64,000 nucleotides of DNA from Neckera pumila (GCA_963969595.1 OZ018415.1:3658001-3722000); one strand, 5' to 3'; shown: positions 35,924 to 49,078, numbered from the stretch's first letter. Numbers and translations are program-made. The notes: generated from the sequence alone by a model not told the origin.

Positions 35924-37492
35924 CTTCTTTGATATGAACTACTGACTGCAATTCTTTTTCTAGAGTATAGATGAAACATTTTGTTTTTATCTAGAAACAA
36001 TAGAGATTACCTCTAATGACCCAATCAATCATCACATAAAATATAAATGATTATTAATTATCAATGTCATAAAAAAATTACCAATTTCATAAGGGCTAGT
36101 GTAATTTTTGGCAGTTTTTATTTTTTTGATGATATTGATAATGATATTTTTAATTTTTTTGGTATTCATTGGATCAAATATGTGCATCATGAGCTCTAAT
36201 CTTTGGACAAAAAAATTGAACCTAAAACCACATTATATGGCTATGAAATATAAATTGAACGCATTGTTTGTTTCAACAAATATTTCAAATGCATGGACAT
36301 TAAGATGTAACAATTGTCTATGTTGCAACATATACTCTTTCTACAATAGCTAATGCAATCCCGTGCACTCAATCCCAAAAAAAATTCAAATATTATGGAA
36401 CCAACATCATTTGCATGTTTGTCAAATTGTTGGTATTTTAAATTTTACAAAATGTCAATTTCTTTCAATTTTTGTGTTCAACAGTTTGAAATGCTATATA
36501 CCAACATGCTAAGGCACAAATTTTCTTTTGGATTTAAAAAAGGAATTGACAAAATATAAAGTAGTTTCAAATTATAGCATACAAAACCAAGTTTCAACAT
36601 GACAACCAAGGCTTTTATTTCTGGCACAATTTTGTTAGATTGTTAGAAATCTGACTTCTCCGGATTCATCCCTCCAAAAAATTGGCCTATGTAGTAAGGC
36701 TAATAGGGGGGACACTAGTCCAAAAAAAAAAGCCCTAATGACAACTAATTTTTCCTTGAAATGTCCATAGTAATGTGGTACATGTCGGACACTACAACTT
36801 TTGCATATCAACTTTTGGAATTAGCCCATTGATGTCTAATGGTATGGTTGTTTGAATGAAAATAAACAGGCAGACGAGGAGGGTGCATTTAGGAATGCTT
36901 GTTTATTTTCAGAATTCCCAACAACAAGAGATTGCCCGACGTAAACGCCCTTCTAGAAATGGATGAAATATGTGATCAATGAATGAAAAATCTGTAACCA
37001 CGGATTACGGAGATTTCACATGCCATGACCAAGGGGATGATGGGAAATAATCATGTTGCAAAATGAATGGGACATTTCTTGGTGAGGGTTTACTGGGAGA
37101 TGAAGACACCAAGCCACAGCTTATTCTGGAGAGCTCAATAAATCAGCTGTCATAGCAACATCCCCTTGCTCAACAATTAAAGAAAAACAAACCTCATCAA
37201 AAGTTGAGCAAGAGGGAAATTACTGAATGACTGAGAGACAATGCTCATGCCCACTTGAAAATCAAGATCAAAATTGTTTCTCTGAGACAGAAGTCATGGA
37301 CTCCTTGCACAGCACGTGATTATTGAGTTCAAGTAAAATGACATCCTTAAGTTATGGACTCATGTACACAGGATTGGAGGTAGAAAACAAAGTCTCTTAG
37401 TCTATTAGATAGGTACTAAAGAAAATGTAATAGAAAACAAGTAAGTCATCTAGAAACCAAAATATATGGTTGCAACTTAATTGCCAACCTTA
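35924..37492. other. Non-genic stretch downstream of unit 2
   Basis: The first about 120 bases belong to the unit's 3' flank. The rest has only short ORFs of unrecognised sequence. Confidence 0.5.
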
Positions 37493-38430
37493 TAAGGTAG
37501 GAGGCCCATAAATGGACCATCTACAGGGTGGAACTGAATTTTGTGGAGGTGAAACATCTTGAAATATTTTTCAGTAAATTTTCCTTGAAAGACAAGTGGA
37601 ATTGACATCTAACCCAAGTTGTTTCATATTTGTTGGAGCTTTGTAGAATTAGTTATAAAATTACGAAGTTGAAATGGCATAGGGCTCTAAAATGGACCAC
37701 CTCCGAAAATGTACACTGTCTATACATTGCTGAAGGCTATGAAAAAGCAACATGTACAAATAGTGTACAGTTGGGTACAACAATCTTACGATTTTTGCAG
37801 CCTGTTGAGATTTGGTGAACTTTGGGAGGCTAGTGTATGCTAAAAAATGAACGAAATTTCGAATCGTAAATTGCGTTGGAATCACACTCAAGTCTACTAT
37901 ATCATAATTGCATATACACATATGTAATTGAAAATCATACAAAAAGTTTGATGCTTTCTATACACTATCTACTATCTAGTGTTGCCACCATTTGTGAAAA
38001 TTACAACTAGTATTTAATGGACCATATTAGAAATGAGCCTTCACCATTGCTTTAGAGATACTTGATCTCATACCACTTGAATTGCTTGTATGATTTCTTT
38101 CTTCTTCTTCACCTAAACGCAAAAATTGTGACTATCTTCCAAAGAATCTCTATGAAATGATAGATAGAGTATAAAAGGAATCCAAATTGTTGTATGGTTT
38201 TCCATTTTTCATTTTTCACTTGTTATAAAGTTGAAGTGCACTTCATTGCGGGTCTAACGCAATTTGTGGTTTCAAAATCCAATCATTTTTGAGCATGCTC
38301 GAGCTTCTTGAAGTTGATGAACTTTATAGTGAAACTGACTTGAAAAAATCATAAGATTGTTGTACCTGACTGTACATTTAAGGAGGTGGTCCATTTTAGA
38401 GCCCACTCGCTTTTTGAACCTCCTACCTTA
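37493..38430. mobile_element. GGTAGGAGG-family element, 938-bp copy
   Basis: Begins TAAGGTAGGAGGCCCATAAA and ends AACCTCCTACCTTA. Inner sequences GGACCACCTCC (37696) and GGAGGTGGTCC (38382) form a second inverted pair, so the element may be a nested or composite copy. Confidence 0.75.
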
Positions 38431-41400
38431 TTGCTCAATAGTTGAATACTCCCCCTGCAAGACCCCAAATCCTTGGCATCAGTGGCATGGTTGTACGAAA
38501 CTTCATACAAATTTGTTATGGTAGTCCACAGAATAGGTCAAAGTCAAAAAACTGTTGCACTTGAAATATTTATTTAAATAATAGCAAAATCATGTTTCTA
38601 AACGAGTTTTGAAAGAAGGAATGAAAACATTTCCTACTACAAACCTTTTTTGAGGTTAAGTGGCTGAAGAGATTTGCTGCACATCAGGTAACAACATTAG
38701 AGAGCTGGGATCAAGAAGCCTTGCTTCCAATTTTGTCTGATTGGTATCCAGTTTGGGCCTCAGAACGCCGGTGCTCTAACCGGCGGGGGTGGTGGGGGAA
38801 GAGAACTTCCTAATACCTATCCACAACTAGGAAATCTCTGCATTGCATGTAAAGGACCATTAATCAAGAAAAGCAAATCGCTTTATGCTCTTGAAACCTA
38901 GAAAAATCAAAATTCTGGCTTTGCATATCTACGGGTGATGAATGAAAATAGGAGCAATTTAAAGCAAAGCAAAGAGCCAAATATATAATTGTAGGTGTAT
39001 ATTGCTATTGATCTTCAAAAAAGTTGAATACGTCTTCTAGCAAATAAAAAACATAGAATTGCAAAATCAAGCTCTACCAATTTTTCTAAAATGGAGGAAA
39101 TTCAAAAAAATAATATCTCAGCTCGTCGACCTCGAGAAGAATGCATCAACTGTAGCAGAGAAACAGAATCAACCACATGGGATACGCTAGTACCTTGAGG
39201 AATCTTTGTGTACCTCATGTCGTCCAGTGGAGTCTTGCCTCGCTCGAGGTAACAAACTTTGCAATCTGCTCACAGCTCCCCCTAACGAGGAAAAATCGTG
39301 ACTCCAACAACCATGAAGCAGCAAACCACAACATTCAGTAGGAATGACTACTGCTAAAAGACTGAATAGTATTGAAAACATAGAAGAAACATGGGGAATC
39401 ATGATAAACTCTTAACTCGTAGAGTAGATTGACTGAGATCAAAGTGAGTCCTCAATCTATCGTATGCATGCTACTTACCGTGCATATTTGGGTTTAGTAT
39501 AGTATTACAAGGAGTGGTTATATTATGATTACTAATTTTTTTCTTAAAATTGTCATTAGTGAGTAGATGAGATTGTTGTGAAAAAATGAAATGGCATTTC
39601 CAAACCAAAATTTGCAACCTTTATAGGATTCAATTTTGAGTTGTATGTGTCCTTCTACAATGAACATCCGAGCTACTAACCTTGCATCTCCAGTTTCACT
39701 AAAGGAGCAATATTAAACGTAGCTTGTTTCTTCACAAGCAGTGAAGAGGGTTCTAACAGCAAAAGAACACATAACTCACGTTTCAGATGAGATTTTGGAA
39801 GCCATATTAGGTGTTGTGAAAGTGCATGGTAAGTGGCACGCCTACGATAATTACTGGAACTTTCATTCAAAGTGATTCAACGATAACACAACAGACAACA
39901 TATCGGATATGGCAAAATTTTGCACAATTGTTCACACAATCCGAACATTGACATGAACTAGTACCCTAACAGGGAGCCTTGCACTGTCACCTAGGTCTAG
40001 AAATGGAAGGAAGTGAGAATGGGGCTGTGCCATCACAACATCCAACAATGAAGCCAAGTTTCATAACAAGAGGTGTCTGTAAGATTCAATTAGTACTAAA
40101 TAGAAGGATCCACTTTGCTTCATGAATTATCTCCCAGAGAACCACAGCTCTATATGGCAAGAAGCCACTATAGCACAGCAGTACATGTTTGTTGTATTTC
40201 TGTGGCATCTCTGTTGTAAAACAAGTTTCTTTTGTTGTAGATATGTCGCACGGCAAATTCAATGGCACAACTTTGACTCTAATTAGCTTAGGAATTGGAG
40301 GTGTTGCAAACCAAATTTTGGATCAGTATTCTTTGTGTGCAAATTTATTGAGAGCTTTGAGTTTTCATTCACTCTAACACAATTTTCTCCGTTTATTCTA
40401 TTTTTGTCCACTTGAATGAGATCTATAATATTAGTATTTGTAATCAACTTAGTTGTTTTGAAATCCAAAGATGATAAAGAAGTTTCATTAAATAAAAAAG
40501 TATAAATAAAAAAGTATAAATCTTTTATTTCAAACCAAAAAGAAAATCTTGGAAGTAAAAGATGATAATCATGAATGAATTTATTGCCCATGGAAATTCC
40601 TGTGTAAGTGCCTGCCCCCCCCCAAAAAAACTGCACTTATAATCTGCCCTGAAAATGTAGACCAATCCTCAAAGCCAATCTTTACATCATCGAAAGTGCT
40701 AGATGCAATAGCATGAGACCATTCACATGTGCACCATCAAGTACCAAATGAGTCTTGTACGCTATCATTATGGAAGGTAAAGTTGACCTTTAATTGATCC
40801 TAATATCAACTGAGCAACTAAACATACTCACAATTAGTAAAGAAGAATTAATTATATTGGATCTATTGCCAAGCGCAAAAGGATTCTAATGCACTTTAGC
40901 ATGCTCTGGTTGGACATTGCATGAATAAATTGTTAAGTTTTAAAGTATGGTCTGTAGGTGTACCAAAAATCAGCTCCAGGCTCTTCTAGGCTCTCATAAT
41001 GCAATTGTCAACTCTTTGTGTCATCAATTTCTAGATTTTAGTCTTGCTTAGTGATTCAAATATATGAATTGCATTCTTTGGTAGCGATGATTATAAGTGT
41101 ACATACCTAATTCTTTGATTCCATCTTTGTTTGGTGCTCTTGATTGTCTTTGCATTAAAATTGAATCTTTCTAAAGAAGCATTTCGTGCTTTCACTTTGT
41201 TCACTATCAACTTTTTGCCTTCATCTAGTTTCTACTTGTTTACTATGATCCCATCTAAACTCCTCATTAAAGTCCTATCAAATTACTTAAAGCTTTAGAT
41301 ATTCATCACTTATTTATAAAGTATCTTATTATATATTGAAGATCACAAATATTTTTTAAAACATGAAGACAAGACCCACACAAAATACATGTTTCATTCT

Positions 41401-41469
41401 AAAATTGGAAAACTTTGAAAATAGAAAACCACAAGAATGTTTTTCCATTTTCCAACCTTATAAAAAGAC
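38431..41469. other. Non-genic stretch
   Basis: A GC-richer part at 38740-39420 has short ORFs on both strands (for example 39187-39402 minus, with a hydrophobic N-terminus) that match no family I know. The remainder is AT-rich. No paired element ends seen. Confidence 0.4.
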
Positions 41470-41653
41470 ACAATAGAACCTCCCTAAATCAATCTTCCAT
41501 AAGCAAATAAACTCCCTAATTGATCTTTTCAGCCCAAGACCTGTCCATAACAAAGGTTATGACTAAAAATGACCCTCCATAAGCAAATAAACCTCCCTAA
41601 TTGATCTTATTAAACCGGTCCGGGACCTACCAGTTTAGAGAGGTTCTTGTATA
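41470..41653. mobile_element. Miniature element, ATAGAACCTCCCTAAA ends, copy 2
   Basis: Begins ACAATAGAACCTCCCTAAAT and ends AGTTTAGAGAGGTTCTTGTAT. Shares CCATAAGCAAATAAAC and CCGGTCCGGGACC with copy 1 (30180-30388) in reverse complement. Confidence 0.7.
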
Positions 41654-44323
41654 GACCCATTCCTAACATGCTCTTAACCAATGGGACCAAAAGAACATAA
41701 ATAGCTTATACTTCTTTTCAATCTCTCCGTATTGCTCTCCAAGATGACTTGAAAATCCTTTCCTTTTCACCTCACCCACACCTCTATGTTTGTTATGGAG
41801 CCCCATATCTTAAATACATGAAAAGTATCCAAGCTTCCCTAACATGAGTATTTATATCATTTGTACAAAGCAAGGTTCAAGTTTTGTTACATCCAAGAAA
41901 TTAATCTCAAGGTCACATTTGGTAAAAATTTACCTAATTGAAGTCCAAGGTACAACAAATAGCAAATCAAATTGTCATCTAAGCATTACAAGGAGATGAA
42001 GACCCCAAGCTAGAACTCATTTTCAAATCTAAGTCAACCAAATTATTCTCAAATATCAAATGTCAATCATACCAAGCCCAAATCTCAATTTGTGCAAGCA
42101 AAGGCAATGTTTCTCGCCAACGGCAACTATGGGAAGCTTTGGATAACCAAATTATATCACCTCCTATGTAACCTAAACACCTGAAGTTTTCACACCCTCA
42201 ATTTCAGTAATCTCCACACATCTACAAACTTTGACCTTCTATCCTATTTCTACTTCATATTCTTGAATTTCTAAATCTCGTTTCCTACATACTGCTGAAT
42301 TTGCTTGAAGTATTTTCAATATTTCTTGAGAAGATGGTCGAGCAACTAGGTTTGATTGCCAACACCTATTCAATAGTTTCTAAATTCATCCATCAATATA
42401 AATTGGCACCTCCGGCTTTTGTCCCTACAGCAGAACATTATAGTCACTTCGTCGATGACCTTCAAATGGAAGATTGCATGTCAAGATCTCATAGCAGGTC
42501 ATTCCATAATTATAAATATCCACTACTTTGGTGAAAAACTTGGCCTTCATACTTACATTCAAATCCTTGCAAGCTTCCAATATTTTACGTGCTCTCCAAA
42601 ACCTAGTTCCCACAATTCCAACGGAACATTCAAAGTCGAAAATATGATAAATTCCAATCCTTGATATGAGCACATTAGAAGCTTTGATGTCCCTATAAAC
42701 AATGCCACAATTTTGTCATCGATTCATCCCAAGTGCAACTTCATACATGGCCTCCAGAGCCTCTCTTTTCAATAATGGACCCTCATTGTTTGACCTTGTT
42801 AGATTTTGACAATTTATTACACTCCGTAGATCTTTTTGTTCTTTGACCATTATGAAAGCAAACCTCCCATCTTCCAACAATGTTCCACAATACACATCAC
42901 AGTGGAATCTTAATAATTTTGGTAATCCACGGTTCTCACGATTCAATTGATTTGCATACACTACAAGAAAATGGACAAATATGTGACTGCAAAGAATGAC
43001 TTCATGGAAAATGTGACTTCAGAATTGACCGGAGCTCCCTAATTGCACCAGCACCGCTAACTCCACAACATCTGAGTGAAGCCAGAGTCACGTCCGCAAC
43101 TGCAAAATGAAGAGTGAACAAGGGGCAAATTTCATCTACCACATTCTGTTCACAATGTTGTCAACATTTTGATGTGGCAAGGCTTTCATTCCAATACAAC
43201 TAAAAAATGACTAAAGTGTAACTGACAGACAACTTTGGGAAGTTTTGGAATAAAATTGATGGAAAAAGAAAAAGAGAGAGGCCACAATAAAAGACATGGC
43301 GGAAAAAGATGTTCCGAACAACTTAAATTTCATTGCAAGGCTACTATGAAATGATTGACTAGTAACTGCATCTTATTAGGTACTTTTGGCACAAAATACT
43401 TCTATCCTTTTAGATGTTTTTATATGCCACATTGTCAAAGGATGCAGCTTTAATAAGATGACGTGTTCTCTACAAATAAATTAATAAATGTTAGGCAATT
43501 AAAGTGTCTTAGCTCCTAATTGCTCTTAGTATACATTTTTTGTTTATATTTTAATTTTTTTTCATTGGGATCAAATGATTTGAAGTCATTTGTCCGAGCT
43601 TTAGAAAATGATGCTTACAAAAAGGCTTCTTTCTTTTCCGTCATTTTTTGTTTTATTTTTTATTTTTTCCTCATTCTCTTTTTAAAATTTGTTTTGGTCT
43701 TTTAATTTCTTTTTCAACCTTATTCCTTTTTATGCATTGTTGATTTTTTATTTTTCTCTTATTAGTTTCATTTGCTATCATTTCCTAGAATTTTTTTCTA
43801 AAAAGCAACAAAATTATTTTTTCTCCTTTTGGTAATTTTCATTTCTTCAGTTTTTTTTCCTATTTTGTAAATTGTAATCCTTGTAGTTTTTTTTTATTAT
43901 TCATTCTTTTCCATTTCTCTTCTCTTCTCCATTTCATCAATTTTTTTTTTTAACTTTATCTTTTTTCTACTCTTTGTTTATTTTCTTAAGTTTATTTCTT
44001 CAACCTTCTTTAAAAAGAATAAAATTCTTTTTTTCTTCTCTTATAAATCTTGCATTTCTAATGGCCTTTTTGTTTTGTTGGGGTCTACTGTTTTCTTAAT
44101 TGGGATCTACTTTAAGATTCATTTACACTCCTACTAGGACAACAACTATGATTTCGGTCCATTTGCGTTGGTAACTTCACAATATTTTTGGACATTTCAT
44201 ATGATTCAAATTGGAATTCTTGAGGTCCCAAGGTAAGGGCTGGAAGGTGTCTTCATAGTCCTAGAAGCAATTGTTAAGTTCTGTTCCTCCTTTACATGAA
44301 CAACAACGTTGCTTCTCCAGTGC

Positions 44324-44404
44324 TGCTGCAAAACGACTTTCTGCGACTGCAAAATGACATCCTGCAAATGCAAAATGACATCTTGCGACTACCAAATGAC
44401 TTCT
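44324..44404. repeat. About 21-bp tandem repeat, four diverged units
   Basis: Units of the form CTGCGACTGCAAAATGACATC recur about four times, inside the CACTA element. They share the motif used in its subterminal regions and may be transposase-binding repeats. Confidence 0.75.
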
Positions 44405-44589
44405 TGAAAGTACAAACTGCAGAATGAGCTGAAACATCTTCGGTTAATGTGCAGCTCTTCAACTATTGCTTCGGTACTTTGTGCATTGTGATGTACTGTG
44501 CGATTTTTAAACATCTTGTGTACCTTTCATCACACTTCATCTGCATCTACAATGCATTTTCATCATGGGTCATATACAAAAATACAAGA

Positions 44590-44885
44590 CAAAATTTAGG
44601 GATGTTAACAAAAGAAAATATCCTTTCCAATCCCTTTTTCAAATTTGTCCATAACTTTTGATTTGAGGATGGAAATATAAAATGGATTTTTGGAGATGAA
44701 AGTAAGATTGATTTTCCAAATTTTTTTAGTTTGAAGTTTTTTGAAAAAAATTAATCTACCATACCTAAATGGGATTTGAAATATTATTTGTAACACAATT
44801 CCCCTGTTTCACATATCCCACATGGTTTGTCTTGCCTCCTACCACCCCAGTTGTATATCATTTCTTCACACTTATACACTAAGTG
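44590..44885. repeat. Single arm of the 11408-12016 inverted-repeat family
   Basis: Matches 11700-12000 in order (CAAATTTGTCCATAACT, TTTGAAGTTTTTTGAAAAAA, ACACAATTCC, CATATCCCACATG). Only one arm is present; it is carried inside the CACTA element. Confidence 0.6.
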
Positions 44886-46131
44886 GCTTTGAAAGCCATG
44901 TGACACATATGCTAAGTACAATGTATAATATTTGGTATATAGTGTATTGTATATGCTGTATGGCATATTGTATATGGTGTATTGTTGTGAAATTTTGAAT
45001 GTATTGATATGCGATTGCAGAATGACTCTCCAAATAATAGGCCCCACATCCTTTTCTGCAAACGTCATGTTAACTTTAAAATGACTAGAGATGTCAAGAG
45101 CAAGGTCACCTAAATCCTAAACAAGCTTCACTCCTAAACAACTATAAAATGAATTTTCAATGACTCAGAAACAATTTCCTACGTGGCCGTTCACGTCAAA
45201 TTCATCATGGGTTAGTCATAACTTCAAAATGACTAAAGGATGACTGGGCATGTGAATGTCTACGTCAAATTCATCATGGGTCAGTCATAACTTGAGAGTG
45301 ACTAAAGAATGACTAGCCACGTGGATGTCCTCGTCAGATGTTTCAAGGGTCCCGCTTCCACATGGCAGCTCTATAGCCATTTTTTTAAGCCTAACTTTCT
45401 TTATCACTTCAACCATTTCTTTTTTCATCCATTTCTACATCCAAGGTAGAAACGGATGGTGATAATAAACCTCGAGTCATTTATGTACATGACTCAACCA
45501 CAATGACTCTAGGACCAAAATGACTCATTTGCAATCATTTATGCAAGTCATTCTTTCCATCATTTTCTTATAGTGATAATATTGCAACAATCCTTGCGGT
45601 CATTGTGATTGCAAATGTTGCAAGAAAGTCCCCTTCTTGAACACTTTTAAGACCCATTCAGTCTCATTTTTTAGATCATCAGCACACATTCTTGGGCAAC
45701 TCCACTTTATGTTTACTTGATATAACTTTGCTTGCCCAACTTCGGCAAACATTTCACCTATCTCCAAGTCACCCCAACTATCTTTACCTACACCAAAGGT
45801 TTTGAAGAAACTAGCCCAAGTGGGATGCCCTTACACGGTCTTGAAATGCTCCATATTGCTCACTTATGCCACTTCATTGCCAAAGTCAAACTCCCCCACT
45901 TGGCTCCAGCGGGACTTGATTTTTGCAATAATTTCCTCAATAGAGCTCCATAGAGCTCCCATGAGAATAAAAAAAAACTGGTGGTGAATATGAAGCACGA
46001 CCAGGCTCGGTTTCAACTGCACGTGTCATCCAATTGCTTGAGCCGCTTGATTCACCCATTGTGTAAGAGTACATATGAGCTTCAATCCTACTCTTCCAAC
46101 AACTGGTGCTTGCGTGTGAGTATGTGGTCAC

Positions 46132-47439
46132 AGATATACAACAATGCCATTGTGCTATAAGCGTTCTTCTTTGTTGTTTTAATAAACTGGAGAGATTAGG
46201 CTTTCAATAGAGTTGGATTCACTATCTCATGAAAAGATGCTGTCACCACTGTTAAAATGCCCCCCTTCCCTGCCGTTGATCTAGCCATACCTCCTTCCCT
46301 ACCGTTGATCTGCGTCACTTAGGAAACCAAGGGCCATCGATGTGCCGATGGTGGGTTGTCCGCCGCCGTTGATAGTTCAGGCACTCGAGCAAGGAGTTGG
46401 GAAGGCGCCTAAGTTTTTCAAGAGAGCAACCTTTGAGAGCAACCTAAATTTTTAAGGAGTGGGATTTGAAATAGCTTGTTGATAGAGATTTGCAAGAGTG
46501 CAACCTTTGATGACCATTTTGACTTCTTTGGGTTTTTGAACTTTTCAACTTCAATTTGGAATTTGTAGGCAGTTACATTCCCATGACCTCCTTTCATTTA
46601 TAAACTCGTCTTGTATATTGCATCAAATACTATTTTTGACTATGCTAAATTCTTAGTAGTGCAAATAATTTGAAAACATTCAACAAGTGCAATGTTTGTC
46701 TGATCACACAACAAAAGTCATTGCAATTTTAAAACTAAACATCAACCTTGCTCTTTAAGGCATTCCCCGTAGACAAAATTTGATTCTTGACAGACATACA
46801 AACCTCAAAGAAGACATTGAGCATTTGAAAACAAAAAGAAGTATAGTTGATACCTTGCAATTACAAAAACACTTGCACTTTGAAGATGGAAGCATTGGCT
46901 ACATGTTTATTGTGCTTTGATTGAAGTAATAAATTAGGATGTCCAAAGCAGTGATGGCAAGCCTATAAAGAATAAATTGTAGTCTCTCATTAGATCATTC
47001 TTATTTTGTTTTCTGTAGAATTGAAATTTTAATGAATTTAGGATTTGCCGCAACAAAAAGGAATTGAGGAAGGAAGTAAATTTGGAGATTGAGTGTTTCA
47101 ATGTAGGGAATTGGAAATGATTTTTGTCCGATGGCTACATGCCACAAGTACAATAATTATTCCCTAACTATCCATTCAAAAGATTCAATACTTGAGACCG
47201 CCGGATGTATGTGACTATCCACTCAAAAGACTGTTACAACTAGCATGGATGGTGAGGAAAGAATGTATACCGGAACTTCTGTGAAACTTGAGAGCCATGT
47301 CGGCAATAATCAAAATCTAAGTAACATCCCAATGCATCACCCTACACCTGCAAGTGCAGACAAGGAAACCAGCTGGCAATCCAAGCATCCCATTCAAACG
47401 AAGTCCTAGAACGAAAAAACTAGAGCCTGAAATTGAACC
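46132..47439. other. Upstream of the kinase relic, non-genic
   Basis: Around 46255-46330 there is a short imperfect repeat (CCTTCCCTGCCGTTGATCT and CCTTCCCTACCGTTGATCT). Nothing else supportable. Confidence 0.45.
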
Positions 47440-48890
47440 CCAAAAACAAATTCAGAAATTCCCGCTATAAGCAGTCAAGATATCAGGCGAGTCGAAGGAG
47501 TTCCTTAGTCGGGTAAAGGAAAGACAGGACAGGAAGCCACAACACCCCCAAAACAAGTGATTGGGCACTTTACCTGGAAATCGATGTCTGTGGGCCTCGG
47601 CGTCTCGTTCACAAGAAACCCAATCTCTCGGCAAATCTCAGCTTTCTTTGACGCTTCCAACCGAGTCTCCCGCAGCAAGTGAAGCAGCTCTTACTCAGTG
47701 CTCATAGAAGTCTCTCCGAAGAAGCTCCAATGGTGGGCAATCTAGATGAAGCTTGTTACTTCCGACTCGATCCACCGAATCCGGAAATGCAGTACAAGTG
47801 GCGCTCGACGTCTCCTTCACGAGCGCACACCAATCGCCCAGCAAGGAAGGCAGCCACCCAATCACTCCACCTTACCGACAATTCACTCATCGAACCACCA
47901 AATCAGCACGCGGCTTTCCAATGAAGTCCTCCGCAGCTAATGAAGCAATTCCGAGTGGAGATCTCTCAGAGGAAGCTTCGACGAAAAGCGAAGAGCAAGG
48001 AGCAAATGCAGAGAGCAGCAGCTTTGTGGAGCCCCGTGTGGAGCAAGTTCCGTCGTAATAAGATGCCGACGGAAGGGTGTGGCAGGAAAACGCGTTGCCC
48101 AGGTCACGGTATGAGGAAGGTGGTCTCTCATGCAGGAATCAGCCTCTTTGTCGCCCGGAATCACTGGCGGCGGTAACTTACAGTAGCTTGGGAGTGATGG
48201 ACCACGAGGTCTCGGATGAGTTTCCTGTGCTGCACGAATTTGCCGCTTTGTTGCCTTCCTCTGTTACTTGACTCTCACTGATTGCTGTTTCCTGATTATT
48301 GGATCCGGTGATGAGGCTGGGATCAGGGGAAGCTGACTTGTTCAATTCGTTTTCGAAGTCGCATGAGCCTCGGCTTCTCTTGAGGACGACTCTGCCAATA
48401 GACTAAATAATTCAAGCCTAAGGGCATCCTCAATACACTTCGGAATTGGCACCCACCAAATCGAACTCTTAACTGTTGAATGCTTCGTAATAAGAACTTG
48501 AAATTTCCTTCAATCGAAGCACATTCAAAAGTACTTGGAATAGGATCCAAAAAAATTCAAATTTTGACATTGGACAAAACCGTTACTCGTCTTAGCAAAT
48601 CACGGTTACCAATTGCACCCAATATGGAGTGGAATGTGCTTGGCGACGTGGATCACCGCCTTTGTTGGCGGAGTAAATCAATGTGTGCATCGCATCGTCC
48701 AAGACGTTCAAGCCTTGGTGACAAATGCTTTGCGAATTGGTAAAGCAAGTGATACAATAAAGTGTTTCGTCAATGAGGATTACATCGGAAAGTCAATTAA
48801 TTGCAGTTTCTAAGTTTGGAAATTAAGACGAGAAAATATCGATATGAAGTCCTTGATCAATGACTGGAGAATGACATTTTGGCATAGGAT
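47440..48890. other. GC-richer block of unknown origin
   Basis: Clearly less AT-rich than its surroundings, with overlapping ORFs of 60-100 codons on both strands. On plus, the frame at 47753-48058 ends in an acidic stretch (NEAIPSGDLSEEASTKSEEQ). A second frame at 48613-48813 looks protein-like (WITAFVGGVNQCVHRI). I recognise no family. It may be part of an intron-containing gene, a 5' region or captured gene fragments. Confidence 0.4.
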
Positions 48891-48899
48891 CGCGTTAGT

Positions 48900-49078
48900 G
48901 AGATTAAACGGGATATTCACGGTTTCAATATTCTACTCTAGTAACACTTTGCGTGTTTTTGAAAGCATTTCAATCTCTGTATGTGTGCTTACTGCTCAAG
49001 AACAGAATCTTGGAGAACAGGAGCAAGCAAAACTCAGTCTAAGGCAATTGAAGAATGTTGAGAACGAGAAGACTCGTT
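48900..49078 (+). repeat. Dispersed repeat, partner of 17824-17998
   Basis: Same block order and orientation as 17824-17998. In this copy the frame around 49000-49200 reads coil-like (EQEQAKLSLRQLKNVENEK, then after stops RQLEVQLENCEKRSKR), which could be chance. Confidence 0.65.

Larger units (their letters stand above)
22518..36060 (+). repeat. Segmental duplication unit 2 (carries ankyrin gene 2)
   Basis: Parallel to unit 1 from about 655 (shared TATCAAAGTTTTTTTGGTTT) through the gene and its 3' flank. It is about 3 kb longer, mainly from insertions absent in unit 1: 23972-24926, 27588-28095, 28857-29355 with nested DNA, about 29700-30400, 31255-32188, 32322-32490 and 35493-35919. The parts at 24931-26640, 26981-27580 and 28096-28850 are non-genic DNA aligned with unit 1. 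Limits are approximate. Confidence 0.85.
42959..45575. mobile_element. Non-autonomous CACTA (En/Spm-type) transposon
   Basis: Ends CACTACAAGAAAATGG and CATTTTCTTATAGTG, with a perfect 3-bp duplication ATA (42956-42958 and 45576-45578). 2617 bp. Subterminal repeats of the ATGACT(T/A) and GACTGCAAA type crowd both ends, as in CACTA elements. The interior holds T-rich DNA (43500-44050) and one arm of a long-inverted-repeat family. No transposase ORF is visible, so movement would need a helper in trans. Confidence 0.92.
42239..46131 (-). pseudogene. Protein kinase pseudogene split by a CACTA element
   Basis: Read on the minus strand from about 46131, it gives a plant kinase. An N-terminal part (SSIEEIIAKIKSRW) is followed by a glycine-loop region (LEIGEMFAEVGQAKLY) and the subdomain II lysine (WVLKVFKKG). 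After the CACTA insertion it continues with the catalytic loop YRDIKASNVL, DFECS in place of DFG, GTRFWRA in subdomain VIII, DIYNYGMTCYEIL in subdomain IX and RCWQ..RPSSQEIL in subdomain XI. At least seven in-frame stops (TAA, TGA, TAG) and a short duplication-linked frameshift at about 45945 show decay. APE reads ARK and HRD reads YRD. Removing the element and one target copy restores the frame exactly. The kinase subfamily cannot be named with certainty. Confidence 0.85.

Noticed and set aside
43500..44050. T-rich stretch as a possible gene with hydrophobic peptides (for example 43520-43705)
   Set aside because: The hydrophobic, Phe-rich translation is what poly-T-rich DNA gives in any organism. 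It sits inside a transposon and shows no conserved motif.
44324..44404. Possible CRISPR-like array because of regularly spaced repeats
   Set aside because: Units are diverged, about 21 bp, contiguous without spacers, and located inside a CACTA element in plant-type DNA.
48336..48353. 18-base match (TTCAATTCGTTTTCGAAG) to the ankyrin leader at about 5571
   Set aside because: No similarity extends on either side, so a fourth leader copy is not supported.
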